Positions 50,265-62,985 of a DNA stretch of 64,000 nt are shown piece by piece. Under the pieces are notes generated by a model, which was not told where the DNA came from, searched no databases, and worked only from the letters and a program-made list of their open reading frames with translations. The position numbers and the translations under genes were made by a program. Source of the stretch: Seriola aureovittata (lineage: Eukaryota > Chordata > Actinopteri > Carangiformes > Carangidae); the NCBI RefSeq assembly GCF_021018895.1, contig NC_079387.1:4331083-4395082 (forward strand), read 5' to 3'. Each line of letters opens with the position of its first letter. The stretch's first letter is position 1.

Positions 50265-51290
50265 GCCGCGGGACACACATCTGCTGGTGACTATTGCTTA
50301 TATACATATCACCACATTGATTAGATCTTGTGTTTAACCGAGTTCCCCTCTTAAGATACACACCCAATTAAAACTCATCCTTCACAACAGGCCTCTGTTT
50401 GTTTCAGCAGCTGGAAACAAAGTGAGTATTTTTTGGTTGGTTTTAAAAAATGTTGTGGTTTTTGGTATTTTTGTAAGTAAGTCTTTAAATAAATACTTTA
50501 AATACTTTAAATAAATACTTTAAATACTTTAAATAAATGATGGCCACCTTCCAGTCTCTTTACTACAGCGTGGGTGAATGTGGCACATCTCAGGCTGGAG
50601 TTGGAGTGATCCGCTGCACTCCGCTGGTCCTCCTCATGCCATTGCAACAAACTATTGCACAAGCAAAGATGCACACTGTTTTCTGCAAAGCCTTAACTGT
50701 CAGAAAATATAATATGTTTTGTCAATGTCATTTATACAAGTCTGTCTTCTGTCCGGGCTCCTGAATGAACAGAGAAAAGGGCCTGGAGAAGACCTCAAGT
50801 GCGCACAAACGTTCAGTTTTCTACCTAAAGCGCCACAGGCCGTCTTCCCCTCTTTGTTTGGATTTTTCTTTGCCTTTTCCTACATTTTATATCAATGATA
50901 TCACCAGTGAACATGTTTCAAAGTCAACAGAGAAATTCAAATTAAATTTCTACTACTATGATTTCCTTTGACATGACTTGGAAGTTAATGGAAGAGCTAC
51001 ACAAAGACATTAAATGTTACTTATTTTCACAGTTGTTTAGTGATATTTCATTGAATTGAACTTACCCAATTGTTTGTAGCATGTGCTCCCATCCGTGCTC
51101 CCTCCAAGCCAAGGTGAAAGGTCAGACTTTCAAACAGGAGGTGGGAGAATCCAATTGGATTTTTAGAAGGGGAAACTCGGATCGTACTAAGCGGGGTAGA
51201 GAACAGAGGGGTGTTTGGCTGCTGCCCGTAAAAACAGCAGTTGCACAGCTTGTATGTTCAAATGTCAGTCAATCGTATGAAGTTTGAGGG
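50265..51290. repeat. Second copy of the 10.09-11.03 kb segment (includes R1 copy E)
   Basis: From ccggacgccgcgggacacac to aaactcggatcgtactaa this stretch matches 10094-11020 almost base for base in the same orientation. Differences are small: a duplicated aaataaatacttt and a short deletion at 50810. It continues 80 bp further into R1 than the 10-kb copy. The high identity suggests recent duplication or gene conversion. Confidence 0.9.
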
Positions 51291-51767
51291 CGAATGCTGA
51301 GAGGAAAGAGTGAACAAGTTTGAAAAGATCATTTCAGATTGTTGATTTGAGGGTGTAGCTTCAACTGTAAAAAATGAAGATGGATAGAAGGGTTACATAT
51401 GACACTCCTATGAATGATGATGCCCAAATGATATTTTTACTAATTAGTAAGAGTTAAATTCCAAGGAATAATACCAAAGCCAAGTGAAATTTGGATAAGA
51501 AGAGTTGTGGTAGATTTGGGGAAGTGCGAGTTTTATTGAGAGGAAGAAGTGATGTCTATGATGTGAAATTACAGGTGGTGGTTTGTATGTTTTTTTAGGG
51601 CTTGGAGGGTACTCTAAATTGAGATGAAAATGCATGTATTTTTTCCCAAATGAAGTCTCTCTCTCTCTCTCTCTACTGTTGTGAGAGTGTAAGCCACAAG
51701 ATTGAAAAGTGAGCACCTTGTGTCTGTGTAAGAGTAAAATATGTGAAGATAAAAGAAATCCTCTTAC

Positions 51768-51842
51768 CGCTCTGCAGACAGTCGTCCTGCTTTCATGGTC
51801 CTGACGCAGTTGAGCGTGATGTTCAGAGATGGCCGTCTCCAC
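51768..51842 (-). pseudogene. Exon-like segment repeated three times (copy 3, longest)
   Basis: Minus strand reads VETAISEHHAQLRQDHESRT plus TVCRA between ttcttacag and gtaagag. It has a 9-12 base insertion relative to the other two copies. The flanking intron (ttcttttatcttcacatatt) is conserved. Family not recognised. Confidence 0.4.
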
Positions 51843-51984
51843 CTGTAAGAAGAAATACATCAAAAATAGTTAAAACATTCATCTTGACTGTTTTGTTGTG
51901 GTGAAAATGTTTGAGCTGCAGTGATATATGTAAGAAATGACACTACCGCTATTTTATATTCAGAAAATTATATTATATTATATA

Positions 51985-53970
51985 ATCAGATACTACAAAT
52001 GTTTGCAGTATGGTGGGTGTTGAGGTGGGTGAATCCGATTCGATTCATAAAAGGGTGAACCCGGATTGTACTCAGTAGGGTAGAGAACAGAGGGGCTGCT
52101 GTAGAGAAGTGTACAATTTCTTTAAACATGGTGCTTTCACAACAATCAAACTCACATCCTCTGAATTCCCAAAGTGCCCTCTAACAGCCTAAACCGTTGA
52201 CTGCTATTTCTTAGAGCCTTCAAAATTGCTCTGCTCTCATACAATGACATTTTTATGCCTTACTATACTATGAACTTTTTGTACCTCACCACACCTATGC
52301 CATAGTAGAATGATGCAAATCACTGGCTGTCTAAAGAAACATGAAAACTCTGAGTTTTTCAACACTACCGTGCAACAAACTGGATGTTTTGTGCCCCATA
52401 AAATAAAAACGTATTCAAACATGCTCATATATTTTCTTCTGAATAATTGTATAGTTACCCACTTGGCAGCGACACTCAGCTATGTATGTGTCAATCATGC
52501 CTGTAAATAATAATGATGATGATGGTACACAGATATGGTTAAAAAACAGTCATTTGAAATGGAAAAATCTGAATAAGAGCAATAAATAATAGGTTTGTTT
52601 AATAATTACACACTTGCTTGATAAATGCAACTCATCAAACACCATATATTGTAAAAGCCCAGGCACAAGGCATGCACGTTCTGGCTGTCGCCACATGGGG
52701 GCGTTGCTGGACTGCAAACAATGGAGACTATAATACAATCCAGAGGATTGCTACGGACCAACAACATAGTCTAAAAGCCACCTCTTAAAGCATTTCACCA
52801 CCCAGTTTCCACTTTTTTTAAAATCACACCATTTAATTCTTATCAAATTCTCACCAACTGATGGAAACTCTAACTTCTATTTTACAGACAGTATTTGTGA
52901 TGCTGCACTGGACTCGTCAGCTGAAACGTCTACTGTAGTTACTCAAAATAACATATAATTATAGATTTTAATATCTTGTCCCTACAACGTATTCAAGTAA
53001 ATATGTTGAAGTAAAGTTAAAAACATGAAAACTGAGCTCAAACTAATGTCTGTTTAAGAAATAAAAACAGTGCACCTCTCTTTACTCATAGACTGTTGAG
53101 GAAATTAGCAAATAACTTTGTACACTACTTTGTATTATGTACAAACATAATGTATAATCCGATAATGACAAAACAATAACACAGACTTCTTTGTCTGTCT
53201 GTCTGTCTGTTTTGTGACTTTAGATTCAGGCTTTGAGGTGCTTTTCAATGACAGTTTGAGCCCTCTAGTGCTTTTCTTTAGCAACTACATTTAAAAAAAA
53301 TCCAGGTGTCTGAACGGCATTTAATATTCAGAGCTTTCATAGCAATGGGATAAAAAAACAACTAATTACCTTCTCCGTCATGAAACTACCATACCATCCA
53401 TCCATCCATCCATCTAAAAGGTAAACAAAAGTGATGAACATCAGATCAGTACAAGAATACAAATGAATGCTGTATCAAAATCTAATTAGGGGAGGCAGAA
53501 GGAGAAGTGATGAAGATGATGAAGAGGGACAAAGGCACATCAGTCATCGTCATCAGGTGTTTGAAAAAACAGAGGGCGGTTTACACTATATTCAAGGGTC
53601 AGGATTATTCCATAAAGCTCTTTATAATCACAGTTATCATGGTATATGGTAGTTGCTAAAGGGACACTGTTTGAATATCAAGCCAAAAAATAACATATAG
53701 CCGGATTATTGAATTTAATGTTCACAATACACTCGCTATTATTTGACTCTCACAGATCTCAGACACAAACATTTTGAATGGCGCACTCAGCTGCAGTGTC
53801 ATCATCCGAAGCGTTAGGGGGCGGTGTTGCATTATAACATTTGATGGTTACGCCCGTTGAAAACCAAAAGACAGTAAACCATCTGCCTAGGAGTTATGAC
53901 ATGACCCTGAACTACTTTTTTCTGACAAAATAAAACCCATCAGTATTTATAACATTAAACTACTTTTATC
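51985..53970. other. Gene-free region before stoml2
   Basis: 51985-52100 is a partial reverse R1 copy. 52245-52290 has a satellite-like ccttactatactatgaac motif. 52330-52390 matches 35170-35230. The rest is AT-rich with a (CCAT)n run near 53393-53415. The 150 bp before 53977 should contain the stoml2 promoter; no TATA box is evident. Confidence 0.4.
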
Positions 53971-53976
53971 TAAAAC

Positions 53977-55083
53977 ATGTTACGGACACTGTGTCGAGCC
54001 GGTTGCGCCGTATTAAAGGTAAAGAGTCTGCTTATCAACTGCTAACTGTGCTAGCTTGCCTGCTAGTCTGCTAACTCTAGCCGGTAACGTAATTTTATGA
54101 GCCCCTTTAAAAATAAATAAATAAATAAATAAAAACGTCAGGTAACACCTGTAAAATACCTAACACCTATGTGTGCATATACACGAGTAGAACAAAACGT
54201 AACCAGTCAAGTTACCCGCGTGCAACAGAAGCTAGCTAACATGAGCTAGTCATATCAGACTGTCCATCTTTTAGGCTAAAGGTTGTAATGCATGCTCTGC
54301 CCACGCAATCGACACGATACAAGTGGGAACAGGTGTGATTTACAGGTGTTGCTTAGTGGTCGATTATGAGTACGTATTTGTGTATGTAAATTTCACCACT
54401 AATTACAAAGTCTTCGTGACGAATCAAATAAAAGAAGGGCTATGCATTTGCGTCGTCTTACTAATTCAATTAATATTCATTAAATAAGTGGATTATAATT
54501 ATTGATGCATTTATTTGTACATCACTTTAATGTTGCAGCTGGTAAAGGTGGACTAATTGTAATCTCTTATTATACTGTTGGGGGTAAACAAAAGTTTGAT
54601 CTAAACCCATAACAATGGGTCATAATTTATTGATTATATTTTATATCATTATTCTGGATCCGCAAATAACCAGTAACTAAAGTTATTAAATAAATGCAGG
54701 GCAGTAAGAAGTACAATATTTCCTTCTGAAATATAGTTAAGTAGAAATATAAATTAAGAAGAAAATGGAAATGCACGCATCTCATAATTGTCCTCGGACA
54801 CTACTGACAATTGCCAAAAATCATATAAGAAATTACATCTGATTATTTGTAACCAACATACTTATTTCCTGTCACTGCAGAACTCCCAGTGCACTGTGCC
54901 CAGGTTATGGGTGACCCCAGGGCAGCAGCGATGGGCCTCCCATTTACCCATGAACACTGTGGTTCTGTTCGTGCCACAGCAGGAGGCCTGGGTGATCGAG
55001 AGGATGGGTCGCTTTCACCGGATCTTGGAGCCGGTAATTTTTTTCAACCAGGGGTTCCACAAGCCTGTGTATTAGGAAGCTAG

Positions 55084-55114
<31 letters not shown>

Positions 55115-57607
55115 AAACTATCTAGGTAAAAATCTAGACATTTTGAGCACTGACACTTCGTCCTTTCTTACAGGGACTGAACTTTCTCATCCCCATACTC
55201 GACCGAATTCGTTATGTGCAAAGCCTTAAAGAGATTGTTATTGACATCCCGGAACAGTCCGCTATATCCTTAGGTAAGATATTTTTCTATTGCATTTTGG
55301 GAAAGAGTCATAGCAACTACGGACATCAACATTTATGTTTATTATTGGTTTAATTACCCACCTTCAAGGTGCATTAACTGATATTTTCTTGTTCTTCACA
55401 CAGATAATGTGACGCTGCAAATTGATGGCGTTCTCTATTTGAGAATCTTAGACCCTTTTAAGGTACAGTACGCTGGTAAGAGTACTAAAGTACTAACATG
55501 TCATTTGGCCTTCATTCTGGTCAATTAGGAAATACAGGACACAGTGAGCCATGCATCTTAAGCTCCCACCTCAGAGTCGGAAGCGATAACTCACTCACAG
55601 TACTTTATCTAACTTACCGTTATATTTGACACAAAGCATTTGTTTAGATAAACTGCGAGTCTATAAAATTTCTGTTCGGACCCGTACACATAATTCATTT
55701 AAACTGCTGTCAGTTTGTAGATAAATTGAAGTGACAGATATTAATTGATGTTCAAGGCTAAAAATGTTCCATGTGTCCAAAAACTCTTTTATATCAATAC
55801 TGCTTTGTAGTAATAAAGGAGTACTGTTTTTTATCCAGCAGGTTGCGCCAGTTAGTTTGATTATTCATGAAATCACCTCATGGAGACTGATCGGTTGTGT
55901 GTTTCCAGGCTAGTTACGGTGTAGAGGATCCAGAATATGCTGTCACTCAGCTTGCGCAAACCACAATGCGTTCTGAACTGGGCAAACTCACACTGGATAA
56001 AGTGTTCAGGGTAAGAAACTTCGGCCCTGCTTGGTGTGTTTTTCATTGCAGCTGGGCAGTGATAAGTATCTCATACCTGCTCTCTTGGGTCCTCTCTGGT
56101 TTTCAAGGAAAGGGAATCTCTTAATTCCAACATTGTCCACTCCATCAACCAGGCGTCGGACGAGTGGGGAATCCGCTGCCTGCGTTATGAAATCAAAGAT
56201 ATACAAGTTCCACCTCGCGTTAAAGAATCAATGCAGATGCAGGTAAGACACACACATAACTGTGACTCTCAGAACCAAGACTAAATAGATTACTATTTAG
56301 AAGCAAGATTTCAATCAGAATACAAGTCATGAATATGCTAATTAGCGTATTATGTCTCCCAGCAACATCAAAACAACTTTTCAAGCAGTCCTTAGTTACT
56401 TTCCGTTGACATTAGTTTCTGTCTCACTTTCTGTTTTCAAGACGATCAAAGTCGGTTACTACACATGAGAATTCCCAGAGGTTATGAAAATCGTCGCACC
56501 CAGCCACTGGGTGATTTTAGGATTATCTTGTTTCCCTTCCTTGTCCTTTGTTTCCTGTGTAGGTGGAGGCTGAGCGTAGGAAGAGAGCCACAGTGTTGAA
56601 GTCTGAGGGGACACGGGAAGCGGCCATCAACGTCGCAGAGGGTTGCAAGCAATCCCAAATCCTGGCTTCAGAGGGAGAGAAGGCAGAGCAGATCAACAAA
56701 GCAGCTGGTTGGTGCATTTTACTTTTGACTTAAAGAAACAACTATTTAACTGGGAATTTTCCATAAAGGAATCATGTGAGCACGTGTGTAATTCAAGGTC
56801 TTGTTAACTTAGGCCCTCATTACTCTAAATCCACAAAGCATTTAATTATGTGCCTGCAGACTGTGTTACAACACTACACGAGCGCCTCATGACCCAGACA
56901 AATCAGACATGGTTACTGACAACTTTAGAGCACATTGAGTAGAAGTGAATCAAGGGGAATGTTGAAAAAAGAGGTTTAAAGCCTCTTATATAATATCATT
57001 TGTTGTTAATTCACATGTTGTGTTGTCTCTAGGTGAGGCCCAAGCTATCTTAGCCAAAGCAGAAGCCAAATCCAAGGCCCTTCGTCTGTTGTCAGCGGCT
57101 CTGGCTGAACAGGTATAACGTAGATTTTAATGCTTCCTTTGTCATCAAAGGATTAAAAGTGATTATGAGCTCTCGTGTTGTTTGGAAACGCGTTCTTCTC
57201 AGTGTTCACGGTAACCAGAGTTTTCACTGTGTTCTCGACAGAACGGAAATGCCGCGGCCTCACTGAGTGTCGCCGAACAGTACGTCTGCGCGTTCTCCGA
57301 CCTCGCCAAAGTGTCCAACACTGTGCTCCTGCCCTCCGACACCGGTGACGTGAGCGGAATGGTCACACAGGTGTGCTGTTTCCTACCTGCTAATAAGCTT
57401 TCAGACTTACTTTAAAGAGGAGTTTGTTCACATAATTCTTCACAAAGTATCCCTGTCTCCACTAATGCTATATGTTTGTTCTTTTGCTCTCAGGCCATGA
57501 CTATTTACAGCACGTTATCCAAGCCGACGTTAAAAGTTCAAAGCGTAAAGACCGAGACGGACGAACCCAGCCAAGAGCCTCCGGTCCGGGCCACATCGGC
57601 GCAGTAA
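53977..57607 (+). CDS. stoml2: Stomatin-like protein 2, mitochondrial (complete, ten exons)
   Basis: SPFH/band-7 scaffold of the mitochondrial inner membrane that binds cardiolipin and prohibitins. Exons 53977-54018, 54881-55033, 55174-55273, 55404-55462, 55909-56010, 56108-56242, 56563-56707, 57033-57112, 57242-57370 and 57494-57607 join in phase for 352 residues plus TAA (human about 356). Exon 1 encodes a short basic presequence ([14 protein letters not shown]). Then come [100 protein letters not shown], the [11 protein letters not shown] coiled coil and [20 protein letters not shown]. All borders are GT/AG. It looks functional. The C-terminal tail after the coiled coil is divergent, as usual for the family. 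Confidence 0.97.
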
Positions 57608-60600
57608 CAGGGGACACCGTGACCGCACTAAACTGTAGTAGACACAAAAAGGAGGAAGCCGTTTTCCACAATTATGAAGCGCGATGGCTCGGCTGTGTGA
57701 GTTCTACGAGTGTCTGGTGTAAAGGGCGCTCTATCTACTTCAGGGCACAGGATGTCAAGACTGAAAAACAGCACTTGATAAACAGAGACGATGCCGAGCA
57801 AGGACAGCTGGGGAAAAAGAGAGACACTGAACCGTAAATCATGTGACCTTTGTTGGTCGGGTGTTGTACCTGATCTAATTTCACTATGCTGTGAATAGTA
57901 TCTGTGATAAGGACGCATACTCTGCCAGTATGTTGTATGTATGTTGTGTTAATGGTGCACAGACAAAAACAAAAGAAACGGCAGCTTCTTAATTACCTCA
58001 TCACTGCTGAATAGACATAGAGTGGCTGTGAGATTATATGCAGATGTGACTGAACATTTTAGTCCTCAGTTAAGCTTCTAACATGACTCATTTCTGTGTT
58101 GTCACTCAGCCTGATTTCCTATGATTGGAAGATCATTTATTATTTCAAATGCAGTTTTTTTTTTTATTTATTTGCATTTTCTATATTATTTATATCTCAA
58201 GAGATTAAATGGCTTTTGGATTTAGTTCAAAACTTAAAAAAAGCCTTAAGAAGATATATTGAATATATTTTTTGGAGATGTTGGGGTGGTGTGTCAGCAT
58301 TAAGAAAAAAGACAGAAATAAAAGTGTCTATTGTACATGTCAAGGTTTGTCTCTGTGCTTCAGAGAACAGTGATATTGCAACAGTATGGTTTCTCCAATT
58401 AAGAAACTGAAATCAGTTTCTTCATTTATTTAACATTACAGATTTTCATGGAACCTAGAGCTCAGGAAGGAGCTCTCACTATCCACTTAAGCGTTGCAGG
58501 TTGGAGTTGGTGGGTTGTTCAAATCGAGATCATAGTTACCGTAAATGCACTGATGTAATTAGTTATAATAAAAAGTGCAACTGTATAGTTTCCCTATCTT
58601 GAGAAATTCCAAGCGTAGCAATTTTGTACAACTCACGTGATGATTTAACAGAAACCTTTCTATTATTTGGTTACTCTGCTGTGTAAAGCCTGATACGGGT
58701 GTTTATAATGTCAACTGTGATTCAGCCGTTAACCTCAAATATTTCAACTGCATGACACCCGCCGGTTTCAGGTAGATAAGTGTCATTTTTGAGCTGGTTC
58801 ACAAAGTTCATCCGTCGCAGACAGGCACGGCAGTTATTTCACAAACAAAACAGTGATTCTTGTGACGGAAAAGTATTTGCGCTAGTCTTTGATTTTGAAT
58901 TGAATTACATCGGCTGTAGTGTCAGAGCTTGGGAAAATGGTATTTGATAGTTGAACATTGTACAATGCTTCTAAAGATAGATTTAAATAAAAAAAAAAAA
59001 TCATAGTACAATGGTACTTGATGTGGTGAGGCACTTTAAGCTTTTGTGTTTTTCAAGCAAAAACTGCTATTAAAAACACAAAATCAAACGTTTTCTAAGA
59101 CGTGCTTTATAACTTTAGTAGTAGTAGTAGTAGTAGTTCAAATTTGGTAGAAAGACAGAAAGAACACCATGCTGTAGGGTTTATACCGAGGACCACCCAG
59201 ACAATGCCAAATTATTAACGAAATAGGAAAGAAAAAGTGCTTTTCTTCTTCACAAAATTATAACTTTTTTATTTTTATGAAATTTTTGTTTCTGATTTGA
59301 CGTCACTTTTGCGTAGGTCTCAGCTGTCTTTGGTTTGCTTTCAGCCTCTGGGGAGGTATTGTGGTCAATAAATACTTCATCAGAGAGGTTTAATCCAGTG
59401 TAAATGCCAGTTAATGCCAGTTCTTTTTCAAGCAGCAGGTGATTGTGTTTGTTTGCGCACTTTTTAAAACAGAAATTTGACTTGAAAAGCATCAGCGAGA
59501 CTTTTGGTCGGTTTTCTGGCAAAGAATTCTAGTGAACGGCGTAAAGCCTGGCATTACATACTAATAAACCTCCCTCTCTATCATCTCCAATTCTATGCTC
59601 TGAGCTCACATGATGAAATGGAGAAAGCAATGACTGGAATGTGGAATTCGGTTGCACGGATTTCAACACATAAAACATACTGCAAGCACACACTTGCTGC
59701 TGTGTGTGCGCGCGTGTGCGTCTTTAATCCCCGAAAAGGCTGGCAGTGACTGGCCCAAAAATCGGATGTTTTCTCATTCGAGCGTTTCCCAGACACACCT
59801 CTTCCTCCCGCCTCCCTGTCACTGCAGCCTCCTGTCTCTCCTTGTCTTTTCCCATCTGTCTGTCTGTCTGTCTGTGCGTCTTCTTCGGAATTTATTTTGC
59901 GGTTGTTGGTAACTGCTTTGCCCTGGGAGAGGAAAAAAAAAATCATAATTAAGACAAAGATGTTGGCTCATTCTGCTGTTCACCTCTCCTTACCCCCCCT
60001 CCCCCTTTTTCATGACACACAGAGACACATACCCACAGCCTCGGGGCAGTATAGTTAAGGAGGTATGTAAAGTTTGTCTTTTTTAGGACCTTGAACTGAC
60101 AAACCACAGGGAGAAAGACAGAGAGAACGGGCGAGGGGGGGAGGGAAAAAGAGAAAGATGGAGCTTGATGAAGTGTCAAGGAGTAAAAGCAGAAAAGGTG
60201 TTTGAAGCTGCAGGTGTGAGGCCAATTTTGTGGCTTTATTTCTGTGTCTTTCTCACTCACTCACTCACACACACACACACACATACATACACATGCACGC
60301 ACGCACACAGACAGACGAGTCTTGACATTGAAATAGTGCTTACTGAGGTGAATAGAAACCAGCAGGAATTGGGGGCAGCTGACGTAAAGCAGAAACAGCG
60401 GAGAAAGAGACAGAGAAGGTATTAGCAGCTCATAAAAAGGCACTTACGAGCTGCAGTTAGGAAACTCATACGTTCATTCACCATCGGCTGCTACTGAACA
60501 CACACATTATAAAGAATCTCAATGGCAGCTGCTGCCAGTAAATGGAGTTACAAAGATGGAAAAGATAACAGACGAGTTAGAAAAGAAAGACTGATAAAGA

Positions 60601-61265
60601 ATGTGGGAGGATAATGTGACTTTACAACAGACAGTTGAACCTATGTTTTTTTTTTTTTTTTTAAAGTTATAAAGACCACTAAAAATAAACACTCCAGTGA
60701 ATTTAAATCTCTTAAAAAGAGGATGATGGCGCGTGCTAAGAGAATGTGTGTCAGTGCCAAGACGCTGCCTGCTTCTGCAGACGCTGTATAGCCTGCAATT
60801 TATGGTGGAAAAAAAAACAAAAAACGAGTGTGCCAGAACAATCAGCTAAACGCAAGAATCCTCTCTCAGATCCTTCACTCCACCCACTAGGGACAATCCT
60901 TCCATTCTTGTATTTTTTTCTCATTCACTCCAGCAGGACATCTATGAGCAGGACGCACATTCCCTCTGTTTGGACAAGAACTTAATACCAAAAGCTTTTT
61001 TTTTTTTTTTAAACCTCCTGCTTTCCTTTTCTTTTTAAAGAAAAATCTCAATTTCAGAACAGGATTTGGAATAAGCTCCTCCACTTTTTTTTCTCTCTCT
61101 TTGATCAGGCAGCTTGACAGAAAAGTTGTGACAGATTTAGAAAGCGGCAAAAAAGAAGAAGAAGAAAAAAAAAAGTCCGGAGAGAGACAGAGAGAGAGCT
61201 TTGCCCTGAAGGTTTCTGAGAGAGAAACAGGAGACAGATAAAGAGGCAGTGATAATCAGAGAGAA

Positions 61266-61310
<45 letters not shown>

Positions 61311-61500
61311 CAGAGGGAGGGAAGAGCACAGCCGCTGTGTGAAGAAAAGGGGAAATATAGATAAAGAAAGCGAGGAGGTGCACCAGTTTGAAGGGCAAGG
61401 AGAAGAGACTGAACAACCGGACAACCAAGGCTGGAGAGGAAAGGGGAGATAAATGGGAGAGTCAGCAAATACAAGGTAGAGATTGAGGGAAATTTCCGGT
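57608..61500. other. stoml2 3' UTR and intergenic sequence
   Basis: AATAAA-like signals near 58317 and 58568 could serve stoml2. From 59 to 61.4 kb the sequence is rich in GA and CA simple repeats, including a (GA)n run at about 61260-61310 and short T/A runs. No splice-supported exon or recognisable domain is seen. Open frames coding Ser/Leu or Arg/Glu runs here are simple-repeat artefacts. Confidence 0.4.
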
Positions 61501-61925
61501 TCAAGGTCAAGACGAATAGTGACTTAAAGAACATTATATTAACAGCAAGAATGGACATGCAGCAAGAGAAGAGGAAAGACTTCCTCTGAAGAAAAAAGGA
61601 AAACGAAAAAGGAGCCGTGTTTGAAGCTGTGAAGAGGAGACCATTTCCTCATCATGATTTATTCAGCTGATTTCCCAAATTCATACAACCTGCGCCAGAA
61701 GAGCAACTTCGTCCCAGGATAGAATGAAGAGAGGAGCAAAGAGATACCTGCCGAGTCTGTGATACCCTCCTGCTCCTCCTTCTCCTCCTCTTCACCTCAG
61801 ACTCCTCCACCTTCCTCTCCTCCTTCCTCTCTGTCACTTTACATCCAGATTTAAATTCACCAACTACTTCCTCCTCCTCTGTCCTGATATCTCCTCTCCT
61901 CTCCTCTCTTCTCCATCTCCTCACT

Positions 61926-62027
61926 ATGTGGATGCCAGCTTTGCTCCTATGGATGCTTAATATCAGCAATTTGTGCTCAGGACAAGACTATACAGACTAT
62001 TACCAAACTGGAAACATGGGCACCAAG
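61926..62027 (+). CDS. First coding exon of an unidentified secreted protein
   Basis: ATG at 61926 opens MWMPALLLWMLNISNLCSG, a good signal peptide with a likely cut after CSG, followed by QDYTDYYQTGNMGTK and a gtgaga donor in phase 0 (34 codons). Acidic Tyr-rich sequence directly after the signal is typical of matrix or secreted proteins with sulphated tyrosines. The 5' leader of several hundred bases is purine-rich. I could not identify the gene because the next exon is not visible before the window ends, and an intron of at least 2 kb follows. Confidence 0.55.
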
Positions 62028-62448
62028 GTGAGACATTTATCTACCATATTTATCTACCATCTATAAAAACGTGCTCTTAACTCTAGGGTTAACGATAACA
62101 TATTGCACCATTTCTCATTGGCTTTTGACCAAACCACAAAGATGTTTCACTCATCTCTACAGTTCTTCAATTAGTGTCTGCATTTGATTACACAGGAGTG
62201 ACAAATTAAAGGAAAAAGCTGAACACATGATTGAATGTAAATACTGAATGCATATGCTTCCATACAAGGAACAAGGGCTCACTGAATACTTAACTGAACA
62301 CCAAATGAGGGGTTATCTTTGCTATCGAACCAAATTCCTAAAGTTCTCCCTTAGAATTCAATCAGATCTCTCTGTTCTTGTTAATTGCATAGATTGTCTT
62401 TTTCTAGTATAGAAAATGCTTTTCTTTTTTTAAAAAAAAGAAAAATAT
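62028..62448. other. Intron of the secreted-protein gene; nothing recognised
   Basis: AT-rich, without exon signals I can support. Confidence 0.3.
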
Positions 62449-62985
62449 CTAGAGGCCATCAAAAGCATACTGTAACCTGGAGAAGTCCTGGTTTGCAGTA
62501 GAACTGAAGATATACAAGAGGGTATCATCAGCGTAAAAAGGCACATTACAATATTTAAAACGGGGAAAAGAAATTCTACTTAGGTACAGAGTAAACAGCA
62601 GGTGTTCTAGTGTTGATCCTTGTGGGACACCTTTATCATGTGGGGATTTCAAATCATCAGCAACAACAGCCCAAACCTCAAAACCAACAGAAAGTAAATT
62701 ATTTAGTGAAATATTCTGATCAGCCTTGACAAGATCTACAAAGGGTGCAGCACAATGTTGCTTTTTATCAAATGAATTAACAATGTCATCCACAGCAGCA
62801 GTTTCAGCAGTTACTCTACTATGAGCAGGTCTAAAGCATGACTGCTGTGGAGGGAAGAGTTTCCTCCAGAAAGACATGTGGTTTTGAGTTGACCAGTGAT
62901 CCCAGAGTTTAGACAAAGCCAGTTTAGATTTAGACTGATCGTTGTTTAGGCCACAAGTGTCCCAGCCTTTGTGTAATATGTTCAT
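62449..62985 (-). mobile_element. LINE reverse-transcriptase remnant
   Basis: Minus strand is open for 178 codons with SCFRPAHSRVTAETAAVDDI, KKQHCAAPFVDLVKA, GVPQGSTLEHLLFTLYLS and the catalytic FYADDTLLYIFSS. This is the order of motifs of a non-LTR retrotransposon RT of the L2/Rex1-like type common in fish. The region between VDLVKA and GVPQG is about 40 residues shorter than usual, and the endonuclease and 3' parts are missing. It is 5'- and 3'-truncated and lies antisense in the intron of the secreted-protein gene. Confidence 0.85.
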
